Below, in pieces: positions 40,809-48,747 of a DNA stretch of 64,000 bases. The notes beneath the pieces are model-generated. The model did no database searches and had not been told where the DNA came from. It saw only the letters and a program-made list of their open reading frames with translations. The position numbers were made by a program, and so were the translations under genes. Position 1 is the first letter of the stretch; each line of letters opens with the position of its first letter. The stretch covers positions 1,302,001 to 1,366,000 of the forward strand of contig NZ_JAENJG010000001.1 of the NCBI RefSeq assembly GCF_016597785.1, in the 5' to 3' direction. Source of the stretch: Leucobacter sp. L43. Lineage in GTDB: Bacteria > Actinomycetota > Actinomycetes > Actinomycetales > Microbacteriaceae.

Positions 40809-42302
40809 ATGGCACCGACCGCTCTCGGCCGAGATCTCGATCTCGCATACATCGACGCGCACACCGCCAGGCGACGCTTCATCAGCGGCGACCTCACGCC
40901 GAGCGAGCTGCTCGAGGCGACGCTCGCCCGCATCGAGGAGGTGAACGGCGACGTGACGCACGGCGGCGTCAACGCCTTCACCGAGGTGCTCGCCGACTCC
41001 GCGCGGAAGGCGGCGCGAGCGGCTGACGCGGCGTACGCGGCCGCGGCGCCGGGCGATGCGCTCCCCCCGCTCCTCGGGGTTCCCATCGCGACGAAGGAGA
41101 AGCACGGGATCGCGGGACGCTCCCTCGTGCAGGGCCTCGAAGCGTGCCGTGGCGCCGTCGCCGACGCGCACCACCCCGTCGTTGAGCGGATCCTCGCCGC
41201 GGGAGGCGTGATCCACGGTCGCACGACCTCGCCCGAGTTCTCATGCGCGACCACGACGCACTCGCCCATGTGGGGCGTGACGCGCAACCCGTGGAACCTC
41301 GATGCCACTCCCGGCGGTTCGTCTGGTGGCGCCGGAGCGGCGCTCGCCGCCGGCATGGCGGTGCTCGCCACTGCCTCCGACATCGCGGGGAGCACCCGCA
41401 TTCCGGCAGGGTTCACGGGCACCGTCGGATACAAGGCCCCGTACGGCCGCATTCCCGCGATCCCACCGCTCTCCGCCGATTGGTACCGCGGCGACGGGCC
41501 CATGGCCCGCACGGTGGCCGACGCTGCGTTGCTCGCCGAGGTGATGAGCGGCCGCCACATCGCCGACCACGGCTCCTGGGGGCGCCAGGGCGATGGCGAG
41601 CTCATCGCAGCACTCCGGGGCGCCGAGGGCGCCCGCGGGCTGCGCGTGGGACTCTCGCTGACGCTGGGCGACTATCCGGTCGCTCCCTCGGTCCGGGTGC
41701 AGACGCTGCGCGCAGCCCGGGCCCTGGAAGCTGCGGGCGCCGACGTCGTCGAGGTCGCGCTGCCCTGGTCCACCGAACGGTTGCGCCGCACGGCGTTCGT
41801 TCACTTCGGCCACATTCTCGGGCCGGCGATGGCGCAGCTCACCGCGGGTACCGAATCACAACTCGCCGCGTACACTCGCCGGTTCATCGCCGACGCGGAG
41901 CGGGCCGCGGCCGGGGTGAGCCTGCCCGACTCGCTCGCGCTCGACGCGGCGGTGCAGGCCGAACTCGCCGCAGCCATGGACGGCCTCGACGTGCTGCTGA
42001 CCCCGACGCAGGCCGTGGAGATGCTCGACGCCGACGGCGATTACCTCGACGGCATCGACGTCCCCGATGGCGATGGCTCCACCCGGCACCTCGAGCACTA
42101 CTGGGAGGCGCACCTCACCAGCCCGTTCAACATTGCGAACCGGGTGCCCGTGCTCTCCGTACCCGCAGGAGTCTCGCCGTCGGGAGTGCCGATCGGCGTG
42201 CAGATCGTCGGCCACCCATTCGCCGAGGCGTCGGTGTTCCGAGCAGGGTCGGCGATCGCGGAGCTCGTCACGATGCCCCCCTACCCGCGGGCGATCGGGT
42301 GA
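40809..42302 (+). CDS. Amidase-signature-family amidohydrolase
   Basis: Serine amidase with the Ser-cisSer-Lys triad, 497 aa. The catalytic Lys is in VPIATKEKHG near residue 98, the Ser of the glycine-serine loop in TPGGSSGGAGAAL near 172-184 and the nucleophile region in DIAGSTRIPAGFTGTVGYK near 194-212. Starts at ATG 40809, 17 bases after the carbamoylase stop; no other likely start fits. Final gene of the MHS-carbamoylase-amidase operon. Substrate unknown; possible roles are allophanate-like, half-amide or N-acyl amino-acid hydrolysis. Confidence 0.9.
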   Translation: MAPTALGRDLDLAYIDAHTARRRFISGDLTPSELLEATLARIEEVNGDVTHGGVNAFTEVLADSARKAARAADAAYAAAAPGDALPPLLGVPIATKEKHGIAGRSLVQGLEACRGAVADAHHPVVERILAAGGVIHGRTTSPEFSCATTTHSPMWGVTRNPWNLDATPGGSSGGAGAALAAGMAVLATASDIAGSTRIPAGFTGTVGYKAPYGRIPAIPPLSADWYRGDGPMARTVADAALLAEVMSGRHIADHGSWGRQGDGELIAALRGAEGARGLRVGLSLTLGDYPVAPSVRVQTLRAARALEAAGADVVEVALPWSTERLRRTAFVHFGHILGPAMAQLTAGTESQLAAYTRRFIADAERAAAGVSLPDSLALDAAVQAELAAAMDGLDVLLTPTQAVEMLDADGDYLDGIDVPDGDGSTRHLEHYWEAHLTSPFNIANRVPVLSVPAGVSPSGVPIGVQIVGHPFAEASVFRAGSAIAELVTMPPYPRAIG

Positions 42303-42318
42303 CCCCCGGCTCCCGCCC

Positions 42319-42705
42319 CTACGGCGCGACGACCCGGACGACGCCCTGCATCTCGGGGTGGATCGAGCAGAGGTAGGCGTACTCGCCCTCCTCCGAGAAC
42401 TGGTGCGTGTAGCTGCCCTCGACGAGGAGCTCGCTCACGAAACTGCGATCCTCAGCGACGACATCGTGCTCGTTCGGCCCGACGAACTCCCACCGCACCG
42501 CCTGACCCGGGGCGATCTCGACCTCGGCCGGCTCGTACCGGTTGTCGGAGACCGTGACGGTCACCTCGGCCTGCACGTCGTCATCCGAGGCCACCGGCTC
42601 CGGCGAACCCACCGGAGCGCACGCGGCGAGCAGCACGGCGGCGGCCCCGCCGAGAACCCCCGTGGCCCCGCTCAGCAGGCGTCGCCGTGAGATATCGTGC
42701 GTCAT
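42319..42705 (-). CDS. Cupredoxin-domain lipoprotein (Tat-exported, blue-copper type)
   Basis: Small copper protein of 128 aa likely to carry electrons or bind copper outside the cell. The signal has a twin-arginine run RRR at 7-9 followed by a hydrophobic region and a lipobox LAAC with Cys29, so it is probably exported by Tat and lipid anchored. The copper site is complete by eye: His in NEHDVV near 80, then Cys, His and Met in YLCSIHPEM near 111-119. It resembles plastocyanin/amicyanin-type domains. Convergent with the amidase (16-base gap), and 12 bases downstream of the lpdA gene on the same strand. Confidence 0.88.
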   Translation of the reverse strand: MTHDISRRRLLSGATGVLGGAAAVLLAACAPVGSPEPVASDDDVQAEVTVTVSDNRYEPAEVEIAPGQAVRWEFVGPNEHDVVAEDRSFVSELLVEGSYTHQFSEEGEYAYLCSIHPEMQGVVRVVAP

Positions 42706-42717
42706 GGCGCGCCCCGA

Positions 42718-44157
42718 TCAGTGCTGGTGCAGCGCGCGGGCCGCATCGGTGATCGCGCCGGTCATCGACGGGTAGACGGCGAAGGCCGAGGCCACCTGAT
42801 CGACGGTGAGCCGGTGCTCGACGGCGAGCGCGAGCGGGAAGATCAGCTCGCTGGCGCGGTGAGCGACGACCACCCCGCCGATGACGGTGCCAGACGCCTT
42901 CCACGCGAACAGCTTCACGAAGCCGTCGGTGAACCCGATCATCTTCGCCCGCGGGTTCACGCTCAGGGGAATGGTGTGCGAGATGGCCTTCGCGACATCG
43001 GATGCCTCGGCGAGCGAATTCTCGTTCCACCCGACCGTCGCGATCTCGGGATAGGTGAAGACGTTCGCGGCGACGTTGCGCAGATCGATCGGGCGCACGA
43101 AGTCGCCCAGCGCGTGCATGATCGCCGTACGACCCTGCATCGACGCGACCGACGCGAGCGGGAAGAAGTCGGTGCAGTCGCCTGCCGCGTAGATCGAGGG
43201 CACGTTCGTGCGCGCGACCTTGTTCACGCGGATGTGGCCGCTGTCGGTCAACGAGACGCCAGCCTCGGCGAGGCCGAGACCCGCAGTGTTCGGGATCGAG
43301 CCGACCGCCATGAGGCAGTGCGTCGCCTCGATGGTGCGCCCGTCTTCGAGTTCGACGAGCACGCCGTTCTCGGTGCGGGTGACGGAGGTGGCGCGCGACT
43401 TCGACATCACCTGCATGCCCAGCCGGGTGAACTCGCGCTCGATCACGCCCGCGGCGTCGCGGTCCTCGCCGGGAAGCACCTGATCGCGGCTCGAGACGAG
43501 CGTCACCTCCGAACCGAGGGTGCGGTAGGCGTTCGCGAACTCGGCGCCGGTCACACCCGAGCCGACCACGACGAGGTGCTCGGGCACGCTCGGCAGATCG
43601 TAGAGCTGCTTCCACGTCAGAATGCGCTCGCCGTCCGGCTTCGCCGAATCGAGTTCGCGCGGGCTCGAGCCGACGGAGACGACGATGGTGTCGGCCTCGA
43701 TGCGATCGAAATCAGTGCCGCCCCCGCCCGCAGCCGTCGAGATCACGACGGCGTTCGGGCCGTCGAGACGCCCCTCGCCCTGCACCACGCGCACGCCGGC
43801 GTCTTCGAGCGAGCGCAGCATGTCGACTGATTGCGCCCCGGCCATGGCGAGGAGACGCTTGTTGACCGCCGCGAGATTGACGGCGATCTCAGGGCGGACC
43901 GGCTTTCCGTCGCCACCGGGGACGAACGCCTGCACGCCGAGCTTGCCGGAGTCGCGCACGCTCTGCGCCGCGCTCGCGGTGGCGATGAGGCTCTTCGACG
44001 GGACGACATCGGTGAGCACCGCAGCTCCGCCGACACCGGCTCGCTCGATCAGGATCACTTCCGCCCCGAGCTGGGCTCCGGCGAGTGCCGCTTCATAGCC
44101 CCCGGGGCCTCCGCCGACTATCGCGATCCGATGCTTACGTTCATTCGCTTTCGCCAT
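42718..44157 (-). CDS. lpdA: NAD(P)H-quinone reductase / LpdA-like flavoprotein disulfide reductase homologue
   Basis: Two-dinucleotide-binding flavoprotein of 479 aa in the disulfide-reductase family. FAD site VGGGPGGYEAALAGAQLG is at about residues 13-30, NAD site VVVGSGVTGAEFANAYRTLG near 185-205, and a C-terminal dimerisation domain follows. The redox-active Cys-x4-Cys of lipoamide dehydrogenase is replaced (ERAGVGGAAVLTDVVPSKSL), which is the feature of mycobacterial LpdA, an NAD(P)H quinone reductase involved in oxidative-stress defence. The symbol rests on that resemblance. Starts at ATG 44157 and is followed by a cupredoxin lipoprotein. Confidence 0.85.
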   Translation of the reverse strand: MAKANERKHRIAIVGGGPGGYEAALAGAQLGAEVILIERAGVGGAAVLTDVVPSKSLIATASAAQSVRDSGKLGVQAFVPGGDGKPVRPEIAVNLAAVNKRLLAMAGAQSVDMLRSLEDAGVRVVQGEGRLDGPNAVVISTAAGGGGTDFDRIEADTIVVSVGSSPRELDSAKPDGERILTWKQLYDLPSVPEHLVVVGSGVTGAEFANAYRTLGSEVTLVSSRDQVLPGEDRDAAGVIEREFTRLGMQVMSKSRATSVTRTENGVLVELEDGRTIEATHCLMAVGSIPNTAGLGLAEAGVSLTDSGHIRVNKVARTNVPSIYAAGDCTDFFPLASVASMQGRTAIMHALGDFVRPIDLRNVAANVFTYPEIATVGWNENSLAEASDVAKAISHTIPLSVNPRAKMIGFTDGFVKLFAWKASGTVIGGVVVAHRASELIFPLALAVEHRLTVDQVASAFAVYPSMTGAITDAARALHQH

Positions 44158-44206
44158 AGTGCAAGTCTACGCAGCCGCGCGGCACGGGGCCGCCGATCAA
44201 CCGGGG

Positions 44207-44692
44207 CTACTCGCCGCGCTGGCACTCCGAACGGCATTCGCGCTCGCAGTAGCCGGGCCAGCGCTTCTCGAGCCGCCGATCCAGTCCCATCCAGTAGGTC
44301 TGCATGACGGAGCTCGTGCGGGCGCCCATCCACAGCTGGATGTTGCGCACGGCCTCTCCATCGGCCCACAGCCACTCGTCGAACCAGGCATCCACCGCGC
44401 CCGCGAGCGCCTCGCCGCGTCGTCGGCCGAGACCGGGCCGGGTGCTCTGCTCGCGCTGCTCGCGGCACAACCAGGTCACGCCGACGTTCGGCGGCGCCGG
44501 GAGATCCTCGATCTGGATCTCGGAGAAGACCTCGACGAACACGCGCCCGTACGCCGTCTCGGGAAGGCCGCGCAGCCACTCGCCGAGCTGCGGCAGGTCA
44601 GATGCATCCCCCGCTGCCAGTACGCAGTCGATGCCCTCGGGATCGACGACCGAGACCGCCTCGGGGAAATCGAATGGTTCGGAGATGTTCAC
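44207..44692 (-). CDS. Stand-alone SIP (siderophore-interacting protein) C-terminal domain protein
   Basis: Product of 161 aa matching only the NAD(P)H-binding SIP domain of siderophore-interacting ferric reductases; the N-terminal FAD-binding domain is missing. Visible family features are VLAAGDASDLPQLGEWLRGLP near residues 24-44, VFVEVFSEIQ near 51 and the C-terminal YWMGLDRRLEKRWPGYCERECR stretch, which ends in several Cys. It may help release iron from ferric siderophores together with another flavoprotein. The start is GTG 44692, six bases after a TAAGAT box inside an iron box, so the mRNA is probably leaderless and repressed by DtxR/IdeR when iron is plentiful. Confidence 0.82.
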   Translation of the reverse strand: MNISEPFDFPEAVSVVDPEGIDCVLAAGDASDLPQLGEWLRGLPETAYGRVFVEVFSEIQIEDLPAPPNVGVTWLCREQREQSTRPGLGRRRGEALAGAVDAWFDEWLWADGEAVRNIQLWMGARTSSVMQTYWMGLDRRLEKRWPGYCERECRSECQRGE

Positions 44693-44698
44693 GTCTTC

Positions 44699-44720
44699 AT
44701 CTTAGGTCGTCCTAACCTTG
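44699..44720 (-). promoter_or_regulatory. DtxR/IdeR iron box overlapping the SIP gene -10
   Basis: The minus strand at 44720-44702 reads CAAGGTTAGGACGACCTAA and agrees with the 19-base iron-box consensus TTAGGTTAGGCTAACCTAA at about 15 positions. It overlaps a -10-like TAAGAT (44704-44699). Binding of Fe-loaded DtxR/IdeR here would shut off the SIP gene. Confidence 0.75.
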
Positions 44721-44914
44721 ATCGGAAGATCTCACAGCGAATTCGACGCCCCGCGACGAGCGCACCCGGCGGTGGTCATCGCGAGTCACGTGGCCGACCG
44801 CGCATGAGCGTTCGTTTAGGATCGACAGTTGCGAGCCTGCACGCGCGAAGGGATCACATCCGCCGCATGCGCACGCGCCGTCACCATACGATGAAGTTGG
44901 AAGGACCGCCACAC

Positions 44915-47725
44915 ATGACGAGGATCGATTCCTCCCCAGCAACCGCGTTCGACGGCATCACGGGCAAGGATTCGATCGGAGGCGGCATCCCGATTCCGAC
45001 GCTCCGCTCGCGCACCGCCTACGCCCCCGCCGCCCTCGAACGAGACCCGGGGATGCCGGCATCGTCGTGGCGGTTGCGGAGCGACGCGTGGGAGTACCTC
45101 CGCTTCGCAGTGAAACGGCTCGCCACAGAATCCGACACCGCCGACGCACTCGCCGCCGACGGGGAGGTGCACCGCAACCTGCGCGCACTCGAAACGATCG
45201 AGCTCTACTGGGCGGGGTTCGGTCAACGCTACGTCGCGGCGATCGGGGAACTGCTCGAAGCCGGGGACTACCGCACGGCGCTCGACCGCATCGGACGCGT
45301 GGTGAACCGGCTGCGGCACGACACCGTGCCCGACGAGCCCCGCGACGAGTTCCTCGACGAGCAGGAGCGCGCAGAATTCACCATCGACTCCGACCCGAGG
45401 CCGCGGTTCGAGGTGCTCGTCGTCGATGAGACGACGACCCAGGATCGAGACGGTCTGCGCACGGAGGCACTGCGCCTGCGCGGCCCGGCCGACGACTTCG
45501 TCTACGACTACGTCGTCGTGCCCTCTGCCGACGACGCCGTCGCGGCCGTGCTCACCAACCCGAACATCCTCGCCTGCGTCGTGCGCCCCGGGTTCAGCGA
45601 GCACACCCGGCAGAAGCTGAGCCGAGATCTGCAGGAGGCGATCCGCCTCGCCCGCGCCGAGGTCGTGCCGGGCGCCGCGCCGGCGCGGAGCTCGCTCGCC
45701 TCGGTGCAGCGCGTGCTGGGTCTCGCCGATACGCTCGCCGCGATCCGCCCCGAACTCGACCTCTACCTGATCGCCGGAGCGCACATCGAGGATCTCGCCG
45801 GCGCGCTCACCCGGCGCTTCCGCCGCGTGTTTCGGCGGGAGGATCAGCTCGAACTCCATCTGACGCTGCTGCGGCGCGTCTCCCACCTCTACGACACCCC
45901 GTTCTTCTCGGCCATCCAGGACCACGCACGGCGCCCCGTCGGCGTCTTCCACGCCCTGCCCGTCGCCCGCGGCGGCTCGGTCGTCGGGTCGAAGTGGATC
46001 CGCGACCTCGCGGACTTCTACGGCCTGAACCTGCTGCTCGCCGAGACGTCGGCCACGTCGGGCGGACTCGACTCGCTGCTCGCCCCGACCGGCGCGATCA
46101 AGAAGGCGCAGGACCTCGCCGCCCGCGCGTACGGGGCGAAGCACACTTTCTTCGTGACGAACGGCACCTCGACCGCGAACAAGATCGTGCACCAGGCCCT
46201 CATGGCCCCGAACGACGTCGTGCTCGTGGACCGCAACTGCCACAAGTCGCACCACCACGCCGTGATGCTGACCGGCGCGCGCCCCGCATATCTCGAGGCC
46301 TACCCCCTGAACGATTTCGCCTTCTACGGCGCGGTGCCCATCGACCGGATCAAGCAGCTCCTGCTCGACTACCGCGCCCAGGGCCGCCTCGACGAGGTCC
46401 GCATGATCACGCTCACCAACTGCACCTTCGACGGCATCGTGTACGACCCCGAGCGCGTGATGGCCGAATGCCTCGCGATCAAACCCGATCTCGTGTTCCT
46501 GTGGGACGAGGCCTGGTTCGCCTTCGCAGCGTTCCACCCCGTGACCCGGCGGCGCACCGCGATGGCGGCAGCGAAACGCCTCGAGCAGCAGCTCGGCACC
46601 TCGGCGCACGCCGCCGCATATCGCGCCCAGCGGGAACGGCTGTTCCCCTCGGGCGGCGAGACCCCCGGCGCCCCCGCCGCCGACGACGTCTGGCTCGCGG
46701 AGCGCCTGATCCCCGCGCCCGACGCGCGCATCCGCGTGTACGCGACGCAGTCGACGCACAAGACGCTGACCGCCCTCCGGCAGGGATCGATGATCCACGT
46801 CTACGACCAGGACTGGGTGCGCGACGCCGAGGAGGCGTTCCACGAGGCGTACATGACGCACACGTCGACGTCGCCGAACTATCAGATCCTCGCATCGCTC
46901 GACATCGGGCGTCGGCAGGTGGAGCTCGAAGGGTTCGAGCTCGTGCAGCGCCAGCTCGATCTCGCGACCAGCCTGTCTCAGGCGATCGCTCGGCACCCGC
47001 TGCTCCGCCGCACCTTCCGGGTGCTCACCGCGCACGACCTCGTGCCAGCAGCCAACCGCGATGCCGGGCGCCCGATGCCGCTGCGCGACGGGCTCGCATC
47101 GATGTGGCAGGCATGGGCGACCGACGAGTTCGTCGTCGATCCGTCGCGCATCACCATCGAGATCAGCCGCACCGGCGTCGATGGCGACACCTTCAAGCAC
47201 GAGCACCTCATGGACCGATACGGCATCCAGGTCAACAAGACGAGCCGCAACACGGTGCTGTTCATGACGAACATCGGCACCTCCCGCAGCGCGATCGCCT
47301 ACCTCATCGAAGTGCTCGTGAAGCTCGCCGAGCGCTTCGAAGAGGCCAGGGCGCAGGAGGATCCTGACGTTCTCGTCACCGAAGAGACGCTGATGCCGCC
47401 GCTGCCCGATTTCAGCGCGTTCTCGCAGCGCTACGCCACCGACGGGGTGCTGCCCGACGGCGACATGCGCGCAGCGTTCTTCCGGGGGCAGCAGCGCGGT
47501 GCCGTCGAGCACGTCTCCCCCGCCGAGCTCGCCGAGCGGGTCGGGCGAGGCGAGCAGCCCGTCTCGGCCGGATTCGTCACGCCGTACCCGCCCGGCTTTC
47601 CCGTGCTCGTCCCAGGTCAGGTCATCTCGGCCGAGGTGCTCGATTTCATGGCCGTGCTCGACACGCGTGAGATCCACGGCTACGACGCCCGCCGCGGGTA
47701 CCGCGTCCTCCGCCCGGAAGCGTGA
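44915..47725 (+). CDS. Orn/Lys/Arg decarboxylase-family PLP enzyme, unusually long (936 aa)
   Basis: Fold type I PLP enzyme of the bacterial ornithine/lysine/arginine decarboxylase family, giving putrescine, cadaverine or agmatine. The N-terminal 370 residues include a receiver-like wing-domain region (FEVLVVDETTTQDRDG near 165). The PLP core shows ETSATSGGLDSLL near 385, TNGTSTANKIVH near 420, HKSHHHAVMLTGA near 445, WDEAWFAF near 530 and the Schiff-base Lys616 in ATQSTHKTLTALRQG. E. coli homologues have about 710-755 aa; the extra length is mainly N-terminal. ATG 44915 follows GGAAGGA; the open frame upstream is non-coding. Which amino acid is used cannot be read by eye. Confidence 0.88.
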   Translation: MTRIDSSPATAFDGITGKDSIGGGIPIPTLRSRTAYAPAALERDPGMPASSWRLRSDAWEYLRFAVKRLATESDTADALAADGEVHRNLRALETIELYWAGFGQRYVAAIGELLEAGDYRTALDRIGRVVNRLRHDTVPDEPRDEFLDEQERAEFTIDSDPRPRFEVLVVDETTTQDRDGLRTEALRLRGPADDFVYDYVVVPSADDAVAAVLTNPNILACVVRPGFSEHTRQKLSRDLQEAIRLARAEVVPGAAPARSSLASVQRVLGLADTLAAIRPELDLYLIAGAHIEDLAGALTRRFRRVFRREDQLELHLTLLRRVSHLYDTPFFSAIQDHARRPVGVFHALPVARGGSVVGSKWIRDLADFYGLNLLLAETSATSGGLDSLLAPTGAIKKAQDLAARAYGAKHTFFVTNGTSTANKIVHQALMAPNDVVLVDRNCHKSHHHAVMLTGARPAYLEAYPLNDFAFYGAVPIDRIKQLLLDYRAQGRLDEVRMITLTNCTFDGIVYDPERVMAECLAIKPDLVFLWDEAWFAFAAFHPVTRRRTAMAAAKRLEQQLGTSAHAAAYRAQRERLFPSGGETPGAPAADDVWLAERLIPAPDARIRVYATQSTHKTLTALRQGSMIHVYDQDWVRDAEEAFHEAYMTHTSTSPNYQILASLDIGRRQVELEGFELVQRQLDLATSLSQAIARHPLLRRTFRVLTAHDLVPAANRDAGRPMPLRDGLASMWQAWATDEFVVDPSRITIEISRTGVDGDTFKHEHLMDRYGIQVNKTSRNTVLFMTNIGTSRSAIAYLIEVLVKLAERFEEARAQEDPDVLVTEETLMPPLPDFSAFSQRYATDGVLPDGDMRAAFFRGQQRGAVEHVSPAELAERVGRGEQPVSAGFVTPYPPGFPVLVPGQVISAEVLDFMAVLDTREIHGYDARRGYRVLRPEA

Positions 47726-47756
47726 ACGACGTCGGCGGCCGAGTGCTCGGGCGCTC

Positions 47757-47762
47757 TAAGCT
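47757..47762 (+). promoter_or_regulatory. -10 box of the purine nucleoside phosphorylase gene
   Basis: TAAGCT ends seven bases before ATG 47770. A leaderless transcript is possible, although GGAG also lies between the box and the ATG. Confidence 0.4.
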
Positions 47763-47769
47763 GGAGCGC

Positions 47770-48579
47770 ATGAGCGCCGCAACGTCCGACACCCCCGCCG
47801 CCCTGGCCGCTGAAGCCGCCTCCGCCATCGCCCGGTTGACCGGCGTGGAACGGCACGACATCGCCCTGACCCTCGGCAGCGGGTGGGGCAAAGCCGCCGA
47901 TGTGATCGGGGAGACCGTCGCGGTCGTGCCCGCGGAGGAGGTGCCCGGCTTCCACGTCTCCGGCGTGCCCGGCCACTCGGGCACGCTCCGGTCCGTCCGG
48001 CTCGCGAGCGGCAAGCACGCCCTGATCATCGGTGCGCGCACCCACTACTACGAGGGGCGCGGCGTCCGCACCGTCGTGCACGGAGTCCGCACCGCGGCCG
48101 CGGCGGGGGCCGAGATCATGATCCTGACCAACGGCGCCGGCGGCGTCGATCCCGCGTTCCGCGCGGGCGAGCCCGTCCTCATCAGCGACCACCTCAACCT
48201 CACCGCCGTCTCCCCCATCGAGGGCGCGAACTTCGTCGACCTCACCGACCTCTACGCGTCGCGCTTGCGAGACATCGCCCGGTCCGTCGAGCCGGGCCTG
48301 CAGCAGGGGGTGTACGTGCAGCTGCCAGGGCCGCACTACGAGACGCCGGCCGAGATCCACTACCTGCGCACGATCGGCGGTCAGATCGTCGGCATGTCGA
48401 CCGCGCTCGAGGCGATCGCCGCCCGCGAGGCTGGGATGCAGGTGCTCGGGTTCTCGCTCATCACGAACCCGGCCGCCGGCATGGGGGATCCGCTGAGCCA
48501 CGCCGAGGTGCTCGCCGAGGGCAGGGCCGCCGAGCCCCGTCTCGCCGATCTGCTCACACGCGTCGTCGCGGAGCTGTAG
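47770..48579 (+). CDS. punA: Purine-nucleoside phosphorylase
   Basis: Cleaves purine (deoxy)ribonucleosides with phosphate to base and ribose 1-phosphate. The 269-aa trimeric-type enzyme shows LTLGSGWGKAADVIGE near residues 31-46, VPGFHVSGVPGHSG near 60-74, RTHYYEGRG near 92, TNGAGGVDPAFRAGE near 120 and MSTALEAIAAREAGMQVLGFSLITNPAAG near 213-240. ATG 47770 gives the normal family length. A GTG at 47722 overlapping the decarboxylase stop would add 16 residues and is an alternative if the genes are coupled. Confidence 0.93.
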   Translation: MSAATSDTPAALAAEAASAIARLTGVERHDIALTLGSGWGKAADVIGETVAVVPAEEVPGFHVSGVPGHSGTLRSVRLASGKHALIIGARTHYYEGRGVRTVVHGVRTAAAAGAEIMILTNGAGGVDPAFRAGEPVLISDHLNLTAVSPIEGANFVDLTDLYASRLRDIARSVEPGLQQGVYVQLPGPHYETPAEIHYLRTIGGQIVGMSTALEAIAAREAGMQVLGFSLITNPAAGMGDPLSHAEVLAEGRAAEPRLADLLTRVVAEL

Positions 48580-48624
48580 GCGCGCCGCCCGCTGCGCGCA
48601 GCTCAGCGGGCGGCCACTCACTTC

Positions 48625-48682
48625 AGCGGGGTCACTCTTCGTGCGTGTCGGACGCGCGACACGCACGAAGAGTGACCCCGCT
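48625..48682. repeat. REP-like palindrome, copy 1
   Basis: Two perfect 26-base arms (48625-48650 and 48657-48682, beginning AGCGGGGTCACTCTTCGTGC) surround a six-base centre. It lies 45 bases after the purine nucleoside phosphorylase stop. A near copy lies at 50080-50137. It probably forms a very stable hairpin in RNA and may act as terminator or 3' protector. Confidence 0.9.
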
Positions 48683-48747
48683 CGCATGAGGCCGCGGCAG
48701 CTCGAGCGCCGCTAGGATCGGGGCAACGAGCACTCGAGGAGGAGCGC

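Noticed and set aside
44159..44914. Long upstream extension of the decarboxylase frame
   Set aside because: It is antisense to the SIP gene and its iron box and has no protein-like composition; ATG 44915 has a ribosome site.
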